Shown here one piece after another: positions 40,127-50,348 of a stretch of 64,000 nucleotides of DNA (positions are counted from its first letter, which is position 1; every line of letters starts with the position of its first letter). The notes beneath the pieces were generated by a model. It ran no database searches, was not told the origin of the DNA, and was given only the letters and a program-made list of their open reading frames with translations. This stretch comes from Duganella sp. BJB476 (GTDB lineage Bacteria > Pseudomonadota > Gammaproteobacteria > Burkholderiales > Burkholderiaceae_D), in the NCBI RefSeq assembly GCF_003416895.1, contig NZ_QVIO01000013.1, forward strand, positions 1 to 64,000, given 5' to 3'. A program made the translations under genes and the position numbers.

Positions 40127-42376
40127 ATGGTGATCTCCCGTACCCTGGCCGCAGCTTTTTGCTGCGGCTTTTTCTTGGCGGCCGCCATCGGTGCGCCTGC
40201 CGCCGCGCAAACCGCGACCGGCGCCACCTCGGTCGCTGCCGACGCCGCCGTCAAGCCGCGGCCGAAAGTCGCGCTGGTGTTGTCCGGCGGCGGCGCGCGC
40301 GGCTTCGCCCACATCGGCGTGCTGCGCGCCTTGCAGGAACTGCGGGTGCCGGTGGACTTCGTGGTCGGCACCAGCATGGGAAGCGTGGTCGGTGGCGCCT
40401 ACGCGGCCGGCAGCTCGGTCGAGCAGCTGGAGCAGCTGGTGCGCCGCACCGACTGGAACGCCGTGGTGGCCGACCGTCCGCCGCGCGACGAGCTGGTGTA
40501 CCGCCGCCGCGAGGAAGACCTGCTGCTGCCTTCGCGCATCGAGTTCGGCGCCAAGCTGGATGGGGTGTCGCTGCCGCCGGCCGCCGCCGGCAACGAGGCG
40601 CTGGAACTGGCGCTGACCCGCGTGCTGCCGCACGGCGCGCGCGACAAGCCGGTCAACCTGCTGCAACTGCCATTCCGCTCGGTCGCTTCCGACCTGGTGA
40701 CGGGCGAGCTGGTGGAGCTGAACGACACGCCGCTGTTCCTGGCGATGCGCGCTTCGCTGGCGGTGCCGGGCGTGTTCGCGCCGGTGCGGGTCAACCAGCG
40801 GCTGCTGGTCGACGGTGGCCTGGTGCGCAACCTGCCGGTCGACGTGGCGCGCGACATGGGCGCCGACATCATCATCGCCGTCAACGTCGGCACGCCGCTG
40901 GCGCAGGAAAAGGAATTGATCAGCGCCGTCAGCGTGGCGCAGCAGATGCTGCAGATCCTGACCGAGCAGAATGTCCAGCGTTCGCTCAAGGAGCTGCGCC
41001 CCAACGACATCCTGCTGGCGCCGGACCTGGGCGGCATCGGCTTCCTCGACTTCGCCCGCCACGACCGCGCCATGAAGGCCGGCGAGGCGGCGGTGCGGGC
41101 CATGAGCGCGCAGCTGGTCAAGCTGTCCTTGCCCGAGGCGCAGTACGCGTCGTATGAGGTCAAGCGCCTGTCGGCGCCGGTGGGCATCGACCAGCCGGTG
41201 CTGCTGGCCAAGCTGGAGGTGGCGCCGAGCGGCCGCATCAACCCGAAGGAGCTGGAAGTGCAGTCCGGCTTGAAGGTGGGGCAGATGGTCACCAGCGAAC
41301 AGGCGCAGGCGGCCGGCAACCAGCTGTTCGGGCGCGGCGACCTGGCGCGGGTGGAAACCGAAATCCACGACGACAAGGATGGCCGCAGCGTGCTGATCAA
41401 GCCGACCGAGGCCGACTGGGCGCACAGCCGCCTGCGCGTGGGCCTGGAGCTGACCAGCGATTTCTCCGAGAACAATGCGTTCGAGCTGAAGGTGATGCAT
41501 GTGCTGTCGTCGCTGAACGACTGGGGCGCCGAGCTGCGCACGACCGGCCGCGTCGGCACCGAGCGCGCGCTGGGCGTGCAGTTCTGGCAGCCGCTGGGGG
41601 CGGGCTCGCAGTGGTACGTGGCACCGGAGTTGGGATACAGTTCGGCGGCCGTCGACGTGTTCAATCCGAGTGGTTTCCGCCAGGCGCGCTACGCCTACAA
41701 CAGCCAGGGCGCCAGCGTCGCGCTGGGGCGCCAGCTGGGCCATTGGGGCGACGTGCGCTACAGCGTGTTGCGCCAGAAGCAGGTCGCGCACCAGAGCATA
41801 CCCGAAGACCGAACCGAGCTCAGCGAGATGCAGACCGTGCAGCAATTGTCTGTCAATGTCGACAGTCTCGATACGGTGGCCTTCCCCACGCGCGGCACGC
41901 TGTTCTCGCTCGACTGGCAGCGCCTGATGCACAGCGGCGTGGCCGGCGCCGTGCCGACGCGCCAGAGTGTGCAGGGGCTGCAGGCTTTCCACCTGGATCG
42001 CTGGGCCGGCCATGTGTATGCGGAATGGTCGCGCAGCCAGGGCGGCGGATCGGCGAACAACCTGGGCGGCTTCCTGCGCCTGTCCGGTTCGACGCCGCAG
42101 TCCATCATCGGCGACCGCATCTTGCTGGGGCGGGTGGTGATGGCGCGCAGCATAGGCGCGATGCCGGCCGCGCTGGGCGGCGATGTGCGGCTGGGCTTTT
42201 CGCTGGAGGCGGGCGGCGCCTACAGTTCCACCAATCCGCTGCGCTGGGGTTCGCTGCACCAGGCGGCCAGTGGCTTCTTCGCGGTCGATACGCGCTTCGG
42301 CCCGCTGTACCTGGGCGCCGGCACCACCAAGGGCGGCAACAGCAGCGCCTACCTGTTCCTCGGTCCTATCTGGTAG
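40127..42376 (+). CDS. Patatin-like phospholipase fused to an Omp85-type barrel
   Basis: The 749-aa product has a signal peptide (to about 28) and a patatin domain with the oxyanion loop SGGGARGFAH (53-62), the Ser83 nucleophile in GTSMGS and the Asp in VDGGLVRNLPV. One POTRA-like region (about 375-440) follows, and a C-terminal BamA/Omp85-type beta-barrel (about 440-749) ends in phenylalanine-isoleucine-tryptophan-like residues (FLGPIW). The layout matches PlpD-type type Vd secreted lipases. It probably shows or releases a phospholipase A1 at the cell surface. It starts 9 nt after gspC, but it does not need that system for export. Confidence 0.9.
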   Translation: MVISRTLAAAFCCGFFLAAAIGAPAAAQTATGATSVAADAAVKPRPKVALVLSGGGARGFAHIGVLRALQELRVPVDFVVGTSMGSVVGGAYAAGSSVEQLEQLVRRTDWNAVVADRPPRDELVYRRREEDLLLPSRIEFGAKLDGVSLPPAAAGNEALELALTRVLPHGARDKPVNLLQLPFRSVASDLVTGELVELNDTPLFLAMRASLAVPGVFAPVRVNQRLLVDGGLVRNLPVDVARDMGADIIIAVNVGTPLAQEKELISAVSVAQQMLQILTEQNVQRSLKELRPNDILLAPDLGGIGFLDFARHDRAMKAGEAAVRAMSAQLVKLSLPEAQYASYEVKRLSAPVGIDQPVLLAKLEVAPSGRINPKELEVQSGLKVGQMVTSEQAQAAGNQLFGRGDLARVETEIHDDKDGRSVLIKPTEADWAHSRLRVGLELTSDFSENNAFELKVMHVLSSLNDWGAELRTTGRVGTERALGVQFWQPLGAGSQWYVAPELGYSSAAVDVFNPSGFRQARYAYNSQGASVALGRQLGHWGDVRYSVLRQKQVAHQSIPEDRTELSEMQTVQQLSVNVDSLDTVAFPTRGTLFSLDWQRLMHSGVAGAVPTRQSVQGLQAFHLDRWAGHVYAEWSRSQGGGSANNLGGFLRLSGSTPQSIIGDRILLGRVVMARSIGAMPAALGGDVRLGFSLEAGGAYSSTNPLRWGSLHQAASGFFAVDTRFGPLYLGAGTTKGGNSSAYLFLGPIW

Positions 42377-43118
42377 CCGGCGGCGGCGCGCGCCGCAGCG
42401 CGGTGAAGGCGGCGAATTCCCACGAGCGGAAGCCGACCAGCAGGGTGAAGCCGTCGCGCTCCTGCGGCGCCAGCTTGCGGTCGCCCTGGTGCAGCCGCGC
42501 CAGGTCGCCGGCCAGCTGCTGGATGCGGCCCACCAGTTCCTCGGCGCTGGGCAGCGACAGCCGCGCGGGCAGGCACAGCAGCGTTTCGCCGGCGCCGTCG
42601 AAGCTGCCGCTGAAATAATCGGCCACCGCGTGCTCGCGGAAGAATTGCTGCACCGGCCCGTCCGGCAGCCAGCGGAAGGCGTTCGACACGCGCAGGCGGT
42701 AGCGGTTGAGCGGCTTCAATTCAATCACGCCCAGCCGGTCCAGCTCGGCCAGCAGCAGGATGCATTCGGGTTCGGTCAGGTTGTAGGTTTCCAGCACCTG
42801 CTCCAGGGTCCAGTGGCCCAGGCAGCAGATCGCCATTAGCAGCAGGTGGGGTTGCGCCAACAGCGATTTCTCCTGCGTCAGGGTCAGCGCGTCGGCTTGC
42901 GGCGTGGCGTCGGCCGCGCCGCGCAGCACGTCCTCCATCGCCACCCCCGCCGCCTTGCAGATTTGCGCCAGCCGCGACAGCGACATGTCCTGCTGGCCGA
43001 ACATGCGCTTGACGCTGGATTCGCTCATGGCGATCCGTTCGGCCAGCATTTTGTAGGTGACGCCGGCGGCCCGCATCTGGGTCCGCAAGACTTGCAGCAG
43101 CAATTCCGGTGAGCTCAT
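42366..43118 (-). CDS. XRE-family transcriptional regulator
   Basis: The start at 43118 follows AGGG and gives 250 residues. Residues 5-60 form a Cro/CI helix-turn-helix (LRTQMRAAGVTYKMLAERIAMSESSVKRMFGQQDMSLSRLAQIC). The rest contains a winged-helix-like segment (LEQVLETYNLTEPECILLLAELDRLGVIEL) and no known ligand domain. The gene overlaps the 3' end of the patatin gene by 11 nt, convergent. Related proteins occur widely in Oxalobacteraceae and Burkholderiales; targets are unknown. Confidence 0.8.
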   Translation of the reverse strand: MSSPELLLQVLRTQMRAAGVTYKMLAERIAMSESSVKRMFGQQDMSLSRLAQICKAAGVAMEDVLRGAADATPQADALTLTQEKSLLAQPHLLLMAICCLGHWTLEQVLETYNLTEPECILLLAELDRLGVIELKPLNRYRLRVSNAFRWLPDGPVQQFFREHAVADYFSGSFDGAGETLLCLPARLSLPSAEELVGRIQQLAGDLARLHQGDRKLAPQERDGFTLLVGFRSWEFAAFTALRRAPPPATR

Positions 43119-43303
43119 ACCCTGCCTTGGTAAAAAAACAAAAGGTATCGTAACACGGTACTCGCCGGCGTGAAAAGCAGGGCTTGGAATAATCGGGTGG
43201 TACATCGCGCGGAAGTGGGGGACACTGCGGCACGCTGTCCCTCGCAGCAGGGATGGCACCGGATAACCCGAGAGCGGACGCCACTACCGGCGTCCGCTAA
43301 CGG

Positions 43304-43510
43304 TTACTTTTCCTCCGGGTCGGGCTTCAGGCTAATCTTGGCCAGCAGGCGCTTGGCGGCCTGGCGGTCGGTCGCCACCGGCTTGGCATGCGGACCGGCG
43401 CCGCCGGCGCGCGCCTTGGCCGCCAGCGCCACCGGATTGCGCGGCGGCTTCTGCGACGGCTCGACCCGTATCGTCATCTTCTGCCGCGTCGACAGCGCCT
43501 TGTTGGCCAT
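43304..43510 (-). CDS. Small basic protein of unknown function
   Basis: The 68-aa product is rich in Lys, Ala and Pro (KMTIRVEPSQKPPRNP) and has no membrane part. It begins 12 nt after the hslU stop and is preceded by a GGGA-type ribosome site, so it likely rides the hslVU transcript. I do not recognise a family. The small size and biased composition leave room for doubt. Confidence 0.5.
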   Translation of the reverse strand: MANKALSTRQKMTIRVEPSQKPPRNPVALAAKARAGGAGPHAKPVATDRQAAKRLLAKISLKPDPEEK

Positions 43511-43522
43511 GATCCCGATTCC

Positions 43523-44859
<1,337 letters not shown>

Positions 44860-44863
<4 letters not shown>

Positions 44864-45402
44864 GCTGGATCCAGTGTCTCGATGATGTGGTTCATATTGG
44901 TGTAGATGCACAATTGGCCGGCGATGGTCAGTGACTTTTTGACGACTTCCGACGGCGACAGTTCCGTATTTTCCACCAGCGCCTTGGCCGCCGATTGCGC
45001 GTAGGTGCCGCCGGAGCCGATGGCGCCGATGCCGTCTTCAGGCTCGAGCACGTCGCCGTTGCCGGTGATCACCAAGGTCGATTCGCTGTCGGCCACCAGC
45101 AGCATCGCTTCCAGGCGGCGCAGCACGCGGTCGGTGCGCCAGTCCTTGGCCAGCTCGACCGAGGCGCGCAGCAGATTGCCCTGGTGTTTTTCCAGCTTGC
45201 CCTCGAAACGGTCGAGCAGGGTGAAGGCGTCGGCGGTGCCGCCGGCGAAGCCGACCAGCACCTTGCCCTGGTACACCTTGCGCACCTTGCGGGCCGTGCC
45301 CTTCATGACGATGTTGCCCAGCGTGACCTGGCCGTCGCCGCCCAGCGCGACTTGCTTGCCGCGCCGTACGCACAGGATGGTGGTGCCGTGAAATTGTTCC
45401 AT
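44860..45402 (-). CDS. hslV: HslV, peptidase subunit of the HslVU protease
   Basis: The start at 45402 gives 180 residues (MEQFHGTTILCVRRG); after cleavage the mature protein begins at Thr7, the catalytic residue. GGDGQVTLGN, GFAGGTADAFTL, GNGDVLEPEDGIGAIGSGG and YIYTN-like LCIYTNMNHIIE are standard. It forms the hexameric proteolytic ring for HslU. Confidence 0.97.
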
Positions 45403-45473
45403 AGTTACCTCAAAGTAATGACGCAAACTGCTTCAAGACTGAAAAATGGGGCTGGACCTGGAAATTACAAGTT

Positions 45474-46799
45474 TCAGTATTTGTGCGGGTAGATCCTGGC
45501 GATGTCGGCGTAGCCCAGCAGGCGCAGCAGCGCCGTCACCAGGTGGTTGACGTCGCGGAATTCGATCTTCTTGCCCAGCTGGGCCAGGCTGGCGTGCAGC
45601 TGGTTGGCGCAGGCGTAGTCGATGCGGGTCAGGCGCGAGCAGTCGAACACCAGAATCTGGTATTGATCAGCATAGTGCTGGATCTGGCCGAGTAAAGGCC
45701 CGAGCTGGCCTTCCAGCAGCGGCGGCAGCATGAAGCGGTCCGGCGACGCGGACACGTGCTGGGGCGCGGCTGTAGCTGTGGCCACCTTGTGCGGCGCCGT
45801 GAACGACGGCGGCGACACTTCGAAGGTGACGCAGTAATCCATGCTGATTTCCTCGAATTGCTTTTCGCGGTTCAGCAATTGCAGCAGCTCCAGCAGCAGC
45901 AGCCACGGCGCTTCGGTGTCGTCGCGGCGGCCGATGGCGATGCCCTCGCGGATCAGCGCGGCCAGGCCGTCGGCGCCCACCAGGATCAGCTCGCGCTGCT
46001 GGGCTTGCAGCTTGCGCAGCGTGTCCAGCAGCAGCGCGCAGCCGGCCGCCTCGACCGCCGTCACGCGGGAAAATTCCAGCCGCAGCACCGGGCTGGCGGC
46101 GGCCGACTGGCGCAGCCGTTCCAGCTGGGCGTCGATATGCGGGGCGAGCACGCCGGCGAAGGCTTCGGTCGGCGTCAGGCCGGCAAAATCGGGCGAGGAC
46201 GCGGCCAGCGCGGCCGGCGCGTTCCACGGCGGCGGCGAGGTCTCGAAAGTGCTGGCGTAGTCGATCGACAGGTTGTCGAAGCGGTCGCGCTGGCCGCTGA
46301 CCTGGTACAGGTCGAACAACATCCACCAGACGGTGCGGTCGCCGGCGGCTTCGGCCAGGCTGGCGCTGAGCAGCTGCTCGGCCACGGCGCCCTGGCCGTT
46401 GGCGTACAGGATGGCGATTTCCTCCACCACGGGCGCGGTCTCGGCGGCCACAGCCAGTTGCGGCAGGTCGTCGTCGCGCAGCAGCAGGGTGGTGGGGATG
46501 TCGGCCAGTGCTTGCGTGTCGGGGCCGCCGTCGGCGTGGGTGGCGGCCTTGGGCTTGGCCGGCCGGGCGGCGCGCTGGCTGCCCCAGGCCGGCTCCGGCT
46601 CGTTGAAGATGTCGAAGGTCATCGCCGATTCGATGGCGTCGATCTTCATCGCGGTGGCGCGGGCGATCTCGCGCTGGCGCGCCTGCTGCTGCAGGCGTTC
46701 GGTTTCGCTGTTGGCGGCCAGCCGCGCCGCCTCGTCATCGTCGTTGCTCGACTGCGGGGCGGGTGCGTCGGTCTTCTTGAAGATGGAGAACAGTCCCAC
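45474..46799 (-). CDS. STAS-domain protein of unknown function
   Basis: A GTG at 46799 after a GAGGAT site gives 441 residues starting VGLFSIFKK. The first third is charged and disordered. Two STAS-like halves are visible: one at about 230-300 (RLEFSRVTAVEAAGCALLLDTL) and one at the end (ILVFDCSRLTRIDYACANQLHASLAQL). A TPR-like stretch (ILYANGQGAVAEQLL) lies before them. STAS domains are anti-anti-sigma or sensor modules, but the protein lacks a clear phosphorylated Ser box. It lies between dksA and hslV, a location seen in related betaproteobacteria. Confidence 0.75.
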   Translation of the reverse strand: MGLFSIFKKTDAPAPQSSNDDDEAARLAANSETERLQQQARQREIARATAMKIDAIESAMTFDIFNEPEPAWGSQRAARPAKPKAATHADGGPDTQALADIPTTLLLRDDDLPQLAVAAETAPVVEEIAILYANGQGAVAEQLLSASLAEAAGDRTVWWMLFDLYQVSGQRDRFDNLSIDYASTFETSPPPWNAPAALAASSPDFAGLTPTEAFAGVLAPHIDAQLERLRQSAAASPVLRLEFSRVTAVEAAGCALLLDTLRKLQAQQRELILVGADGLAALIREGIAIGRRDDTEAPWLLLLELLQLLNREKQFEEISMDYCVTFEVSPPSFTAPHKVATATAAPQHVSASPDRFMLPPLLEGQLGPLLGQIQHYADQYQILVFDCSRLTRIDYACANQLHASLAQLGKKIEFRDVNHLVTALLRLLGYADIARIYPHKY

Positions 46800-46820
46800 G
46801 CTGATCCTCGTGTTTGCCGT

Positions 46821-46851
46821 AAAAAAAAGCACGCGGCTGCGTGCTTTTTTT
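46821..46851 (-). terminator. Strong terminator after dksA
   Basis: A perfect GCACGC/GCGTGC stem with a four-base loop is flanked by long A and T runs, so it works on both strands. It ends dksA transcripts and isolates the STAS gene downstream, whose GTG is 22 bases away. Confidence 0.85.
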
Positions 46852-46865
46852 AAAGTCCCAGCGAA

Positions 46866-47315
46866 TTAATCGCCGTACAGTTTCTGCTTCAGTTCGCGGC
46901 GCTGCTGGGCTTCCAGCGACAGCGTGGCGGTCGGACGGGCGATCAGGCGTGGAATGCCGATCGGTTCGCCGGTTTCTTCGCACCAGCCGTAGTCGCCGCC
47001 GTCGATGGCGACGATCGATTGCTGGACCTTTTTCAGCAGCTTGCGCTCGCGGTCGCGGGTGCGCAGTTCCAGCGCGTGTTCTTCTTCGATGGTGGCGCGG
47101 TCGGCCGGGTCCGGCACCAGCACGGTTTCGCGCAGGTGTTCGGTGGTTTCGCCGGCGTTCTTCAGCAATTCTTTTTCAAGCGCTTGCAGCTTGGCTTTGA
47201 AGAAGGCCATTTGCGCCGGATTCATATAATCCTTTTCATCCATCTTCAGAATTTCTTCTTCGGTCAGGACGCGGTCGGCGGCGGCGGGGGTCGATTTATT
47301 AGTTTTGGTGGTCAT
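46866..47315 (-). CDS. dksA: DksA, RNA polymerase-binding transcription factor
   Basis: The 149-aa product has the coiled-coil tip PDPADRA (DxxDxA), which acts in the polymerase secondary channel, and KMDEKDYMNPAQMAFFKAKL at the start of the coil. The globular end reads GWCEETGEPIGIPRLIARPTATLSLEAQ: only one of the four zinc cysteines remains. Such cysteine-poor DksA is common in betaproteobacteria and does not need zinc. It works with ppGpp in the stringent response. It lies beside a zinc-handling GTPase gene. Confidence 0.95.
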   Translation of the reverse strand: MTTKTNKSTPAAADRVLTEEEILKMDEKDYMNPAQMAFFKAKLQALEKELLKNAGETTEHLRETVLVPDPADRATIEEEHALELRTRDRERKLLKKVQQSIVAIDGGDYGWCEETGEPIGIPRLIARPTATLSLEAQQRRELKQKLYGD

Positions 47316-47404
47316 AACTTCGCTTACCTTCGATACGACAGAGTTTTCAATTAATCAGCCCGGAGTTTGTGGCTATTCAGCCATCCCCACAAAACCCGGA
47401 TAGT

Positions 47405-48481
47405 TTATACCAGACATTGTTCTAAACCGCTAATAAAGATATCTTTCGGCAGATTTTTACCGATAAATACCATTTTGCTGCCTCGAACGTCGTTTTCTCC
47501 CCATTTGGCGCCCAGGTCGCTGCCCATGATCTGGTGCACGCCCTGGAACACCACCTTGCGGTCGGCGTCTTTCATGAACAATACGCCTTTGTAGCGCAGC
47601 ATGCGAGGACCGTAGACATTTACCAGGCCGCCGAGGAACTCGTCGAGCTTGGCGGTGTCGAACGGGCGTGTACTTTTAAACACAAACGCCGCGATATCGT
47701 CGCTGTGGTGGGCATGGTGGTGGTTGTGGCCGTGTTCCTCGTGGTGGTGGCCGTGATCGTGGTCGTGGTCGTGATTATGGCCGCAGTGCTCGTCATGCAC
47801 GTGATCGTCATCGTGGGCCTGGTCGGTTTCCAGGAAATCCGGGTCCAGTTCCAGCTTGTCGTTCAGGTTGAAGCCCTTCAGGTCCAGCACCTCGGACAAC
47901 GGGGCGCGGCCGAAATCGGCCGTGCTGATCGGCGCGCGCGGGTTGATGCGTTTGAGGCGGGTGGTCAGCGTGGCCACGTCCTCGGCGCTGACCAGGTCGG
48001 TCTTGGACAGCAGCAGCTTGTCGGCGAAACCGACCTGACGCTGGGCTTCCTCGTGCTGGTCCAGCTGGTCCATGGCGTGCCGGGCATCCACCACAGTGAC
48101 CACGGCGTCCAGCATATAGTGAGTGCCCACTTCCTCGTCAACGAAGAAGGTCTGCGCCACCGGGCCGGGATTGGCCAGGCCGGTGGTCTCGATGACGACG
48201 CGGTCGAAATGCAACTCGCCGGCCTCGCGCTTCTGCGCCAGGCCGCTGAGGGCCACGATCAGGTCGCCGCGCACGGTGCAGCAGATGCAGCCATTGTTCA
48301 TTTCGACGATCTGTTCGCCGCTGTCCTGCACCAGGATTTCGTTGTCGATGTTTTCCTGCCCAAACTCGTTTTCAATGACGGCGATGCGCATGCCGTGCTG
48401 TTCCTGCAGGATGCGGTTCAGCAGGGTGGTCTTGCCGGCGCCAAGGAAGCCGGTGAGGATGGTGGTCGGTATCAGTGCCAT
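47405..48481 (-). CDS. CobW/G3E-type zinc GTPase (ZNG/YeiR-like metallochaperone)
   Basis: The 358-aa product has Walker A GFLGAGKTTLLNRIL, the metal motif GCICCTVRGDL (CxCC), VIETTGLANPGP and the guanine site LLSKTDL. A histidine- and aspartate-rich loop (about 215-262) can hold several zinc ions. The C-terminal CobW domain follows. It probably delivers zinc to target enzymes under shortage. I see no Zur box I would trust upstream. The gene lies just before dksA on the same strand. Confidence 0.9.
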   Translation of the reverse strand: MALIPTTILTGFLGAGKTTLLNRILQEQHGMRIAVIENEFGQENIDNEILVQDSGEQIVEMNNGCICCTVRGDLIVALSGLAQKREAGELHFDRVVIETTGLANPGPVAQTFFVDEEVGTHYMLDAVVTVVDARHAMDQLDQHEEAQRQVGFADKLLLSKTDLVSAEDVATLTTRLKRINPRAPISTADFGRAPLSEVLDLKGFNLNDKLELDPDFLETDQAHDDDHVHDEHCGHNHDHDHDHGHHHEEHGHNHHHAHHSDDIAAFVFKSTRPFDTAKLDEFLGGLVNVYGPRMLRYKGVLFMKDADRKVVFQGVHQIMGSDLGAKWGENDVRGSKMVFIGKNLPKDIFISGLEQCLV

Positions 48482-48613
48482 GGTGCTTACCAGTCTGGTC
48501 TAGGGGGAAACCCCAGATGGGGATCAAATGCGGAAATGCAACCGGCCGATTATGCCGGAATTTAGCCTGGGCTAGCAATTCGTCCGATTGAGCAACGTCA
48601 GTACGGATGCCGG

Positions 48614-49549
48614 CTATTTCACCTTGGCGCGCGGATGGGCCTGGTCGTACACCTCGGCCAGGTGCTGGAAGTCCAGCGCGGTGTAGACCTGGGTCGAGCT
48701 GATGCTGGAGTGGCCCAGCATTTCCTGCACCGCCCGCAGGTCGCCCGACGATTGCAGCACGTGCGAGGCGAACGAGTGGCGCAGCATGTGCGGGTGCACA
48801 TGCACCGGCGCGCCGTGGGCCACGCCATGGGCCTGCAAACGCTGCTGTATCACCCGCGGCGACACCCGCGTGCCGCGCGTGCTGAGGAACAGGGCGTTGC
48901 CGCCGTCCGAGGGCGCAGGCCGCACGGCGATCCAGGCCGCCAGCGCTTCCAGCGCGGCCGTGCCCACCGGCACCACGCGCTGCTTGTTGCCCTTGCCGGT
49001 GACGATGACTTCGCGGTTGTCCAGCGCTACCCAGCCCAGCGCATCCTTGCCGGCGGCCAGGTCCAGCCCGGCCAGCTCGGACACCCGCAAGCCGCTGGAA
49101 TACAGCAGTTCGAACATGGCGCGGTTGCACAGTTCGGCCGCTTCCGGGGCGGTGCCGGCGTGCGGCCGCGATGGCGCCACCAGTTGCACCGCGTCGTCCA
49201 CCGACAGCGCGCGCGGCAGCGTGCGGGCGCGCTTGGGGGCGCGCACGCCCTGCACCGGGTTGGCCGCCAGCGCGGTCTGGCCGCCCAGCCAGTCGAAAAA
49301 GCCGCGCCAGCTGGACAGCTTGCGGGCGATCGAACGCGGGTCGAGCGCGCGCGCGTGCAGCTTGGCGGTCAGGCGGCGGATGGTGAAATGGTCGAGTTGC
49401 TGCCAGTCCTGGCCGGCGGACAGCCCGGCCAATTCCTGCAGGTCGCGCCCGTAGGCGCTGACGGTGTGCGGCGACAGCCGGCGCTGGTCGCGCAGATGGG
49501 CCAGGTAAGCGTCGATCCAGGCCAGCTTGCTGTCTGGTTCGGCGCTCAT
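48614..49549 (-). CDS. xerC: Tyrosine recombinase XerC
   Basis: The 311-aa product starts MSAEPDSKLAWIDAYLAHLRDQRRLSPHTVSAYGRDL. It has the catalytic Arg in LLYSSGLRVSELAGLDL, Lys in VTGKGNKQRVVP, HMLRHSFASHVL and GHSSISSTQVYTALDF with the Tyr nucleophile. It resolves chromosome dimers at dif with XerD. The DUF484 gene 8 nt upstream is its common partner. Confidence 0.95.
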   Translation of the reverse strand: MSAEPDSKLAWIDAYLAHLRDQRRLSPHTVSAYGRDLQELAGLSAGQDWQQLDHFTIRRLTAKLHARALDPRSIARKLSSWRGFFDWLGGQTALAANPVQGVRAPKRARTLPRALSVDDAVQLVAPSRPHAGTAPEAAELCNRAMFELLYSSGLRVSELAGLDLAAGKDALGWVALDNREVIVTGKGNKQRVVPVGTAALEALAAWIAVRPAPSDGGNALFLSTRGTRVSPRVIQQRLQAHGVAHGAPVHVHPHMLRHSFASHVLQSSGDLRAVQEMLGHSSISSTQVYTALDFQHLAEVYDQAHPRAKVK

Positions 49550-49557
49550 GGCGGCGC

Positions 49558-50226
49558 TCAGGCCAGCAGCCAGGCCAGCGCGGTGCTGGTGGTTTCGCCG
49601 ATGTGGACCAGGAAATCGGTGGCCATCAGCGAGGTGAAGCGCGCCGGGTCGGCCGAGCCCATGATCAGCAGGCCGAAGGCGTTCTTGTTGCCCGGCTTGC
49701 GCAGCGGGATGATGACGGTGGAGGTGATGCCGGTGGCGTCCTGCAGCCAGCGCACCGCCTCGAAATCCTTGTTGGTGCCGCAGTACGGCGCCATCAGGCT
49801 GTTGGCGAAGATGCGCGCATCTTCCGACACGCCGTTGACGAACCATTCGCCGAGGTAGTCGGGTGCGGTGTCCCAGATGCGCAGCGTGACCTGCGGTACA
49901 TCAAAACTGGACTTCAGGCCGCTGACCACGGCGTGTGGCATGGAACCCACATCTTCGGCTTCCAGCAGCACCTTGGTCCAGCGGTGGAATTTGTTGGCGA
50001 TCGCTTCGTTTTCCGACGCCAGGCGCATCAAATTGCTCATGCGCAATTCCAGCGCCTTGTACTTGTCGCGCATTACTTCCATCTGGCGCTCTTGCAGCGA
50101 CACGGCGCGTCCCGTCAGCGGGCTGGCCAGTTTGATTTCCCCCAGCAATTCAGCATGCTCTTCGAAGAAATTCGGGTGTTCGGTCAGGTATTGCGCGACG
50201 AGGGTGTGATCCAGTGGGACAGTCAT
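49558..50226 (-). CDS. DUF484 family protein (GAF-like)
   Basis: The 222-aa product begins DHTLVAQYLTEHPNFFEEHAELLGEIKL, continues with SLQERQMEVMRDKYKALELRMSNLMRLASENEAIANKFHRW and ends in a GAF-like domain. The family is found beside xerC throughout beta- and gammaproteobacteria, in the dapF-xerC region. Function is unknown. Here dapF is only 3 kb away but on the far side of the porin and Sel1 genes, so the usual cluster has been split. Confidence 0.88.
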   Translation of the reverse strand: MTVPLDHTLVAQYLTEHPNFFEEHAELLGEIKLASPLTGRAVSLQERQMEVMRDKYKALELRMSNLMRLASENEAIANKFHRWTKVLLEAEDVGSMPHAVVSGLKSSFDVPQVTLRIWDTAPDYLGEWFVNGVSEDARIFANSLMAPYCGTNKDFEAVRWLQDATGITSTVIIPLRKPGNKNAFGLLIMGSADPARFTSLMATDFLVHIGETTSTALAWLLA

Positions 50227-50272
50227 TGAGGTACTTTATTGGCGAGGTTGGAAAGGCACAGTCATTCTAAAC

Positions 50273-50304
50273 GAAAAAAAACGGACATGGTTGCCCATGC
50301 CCGT
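50273..50304 (-). terminator. Terminator after the porin gene
   Basis: On the minus strand ACGGGCATGG pairs with CCATGTCCGT (one G-T pair) and runs into eight T residues. It lies about 45 bases after the porin stop. Confidence 0.8.
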
Positions 50305-50348
50305 CATTCCCCAACCCAAGCGCCGGCAGTTCTTGCCGACTGCGCGGC

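Noticed and set aside
39533..42259. 908-codon frame opposite gspC and the patatin gene
   Set aside because: The frame mirrors strong coding sequence on the plus strand and has a biased, repetitive composition.
47355..47400. Hairpin-like TTTGTGG...CCACAAA after the zinc GTPase gene
   Set aside because: The stem has a large loop and no T tract, so it is not a convincing terminator or RNA element.
48482..48613. Possible Zur operator before the zinc GTPase gene
   Set aside because: I found no palindrome resembling a Zur box; only a GGGG-AAA-CCCC type hairpin was seen.
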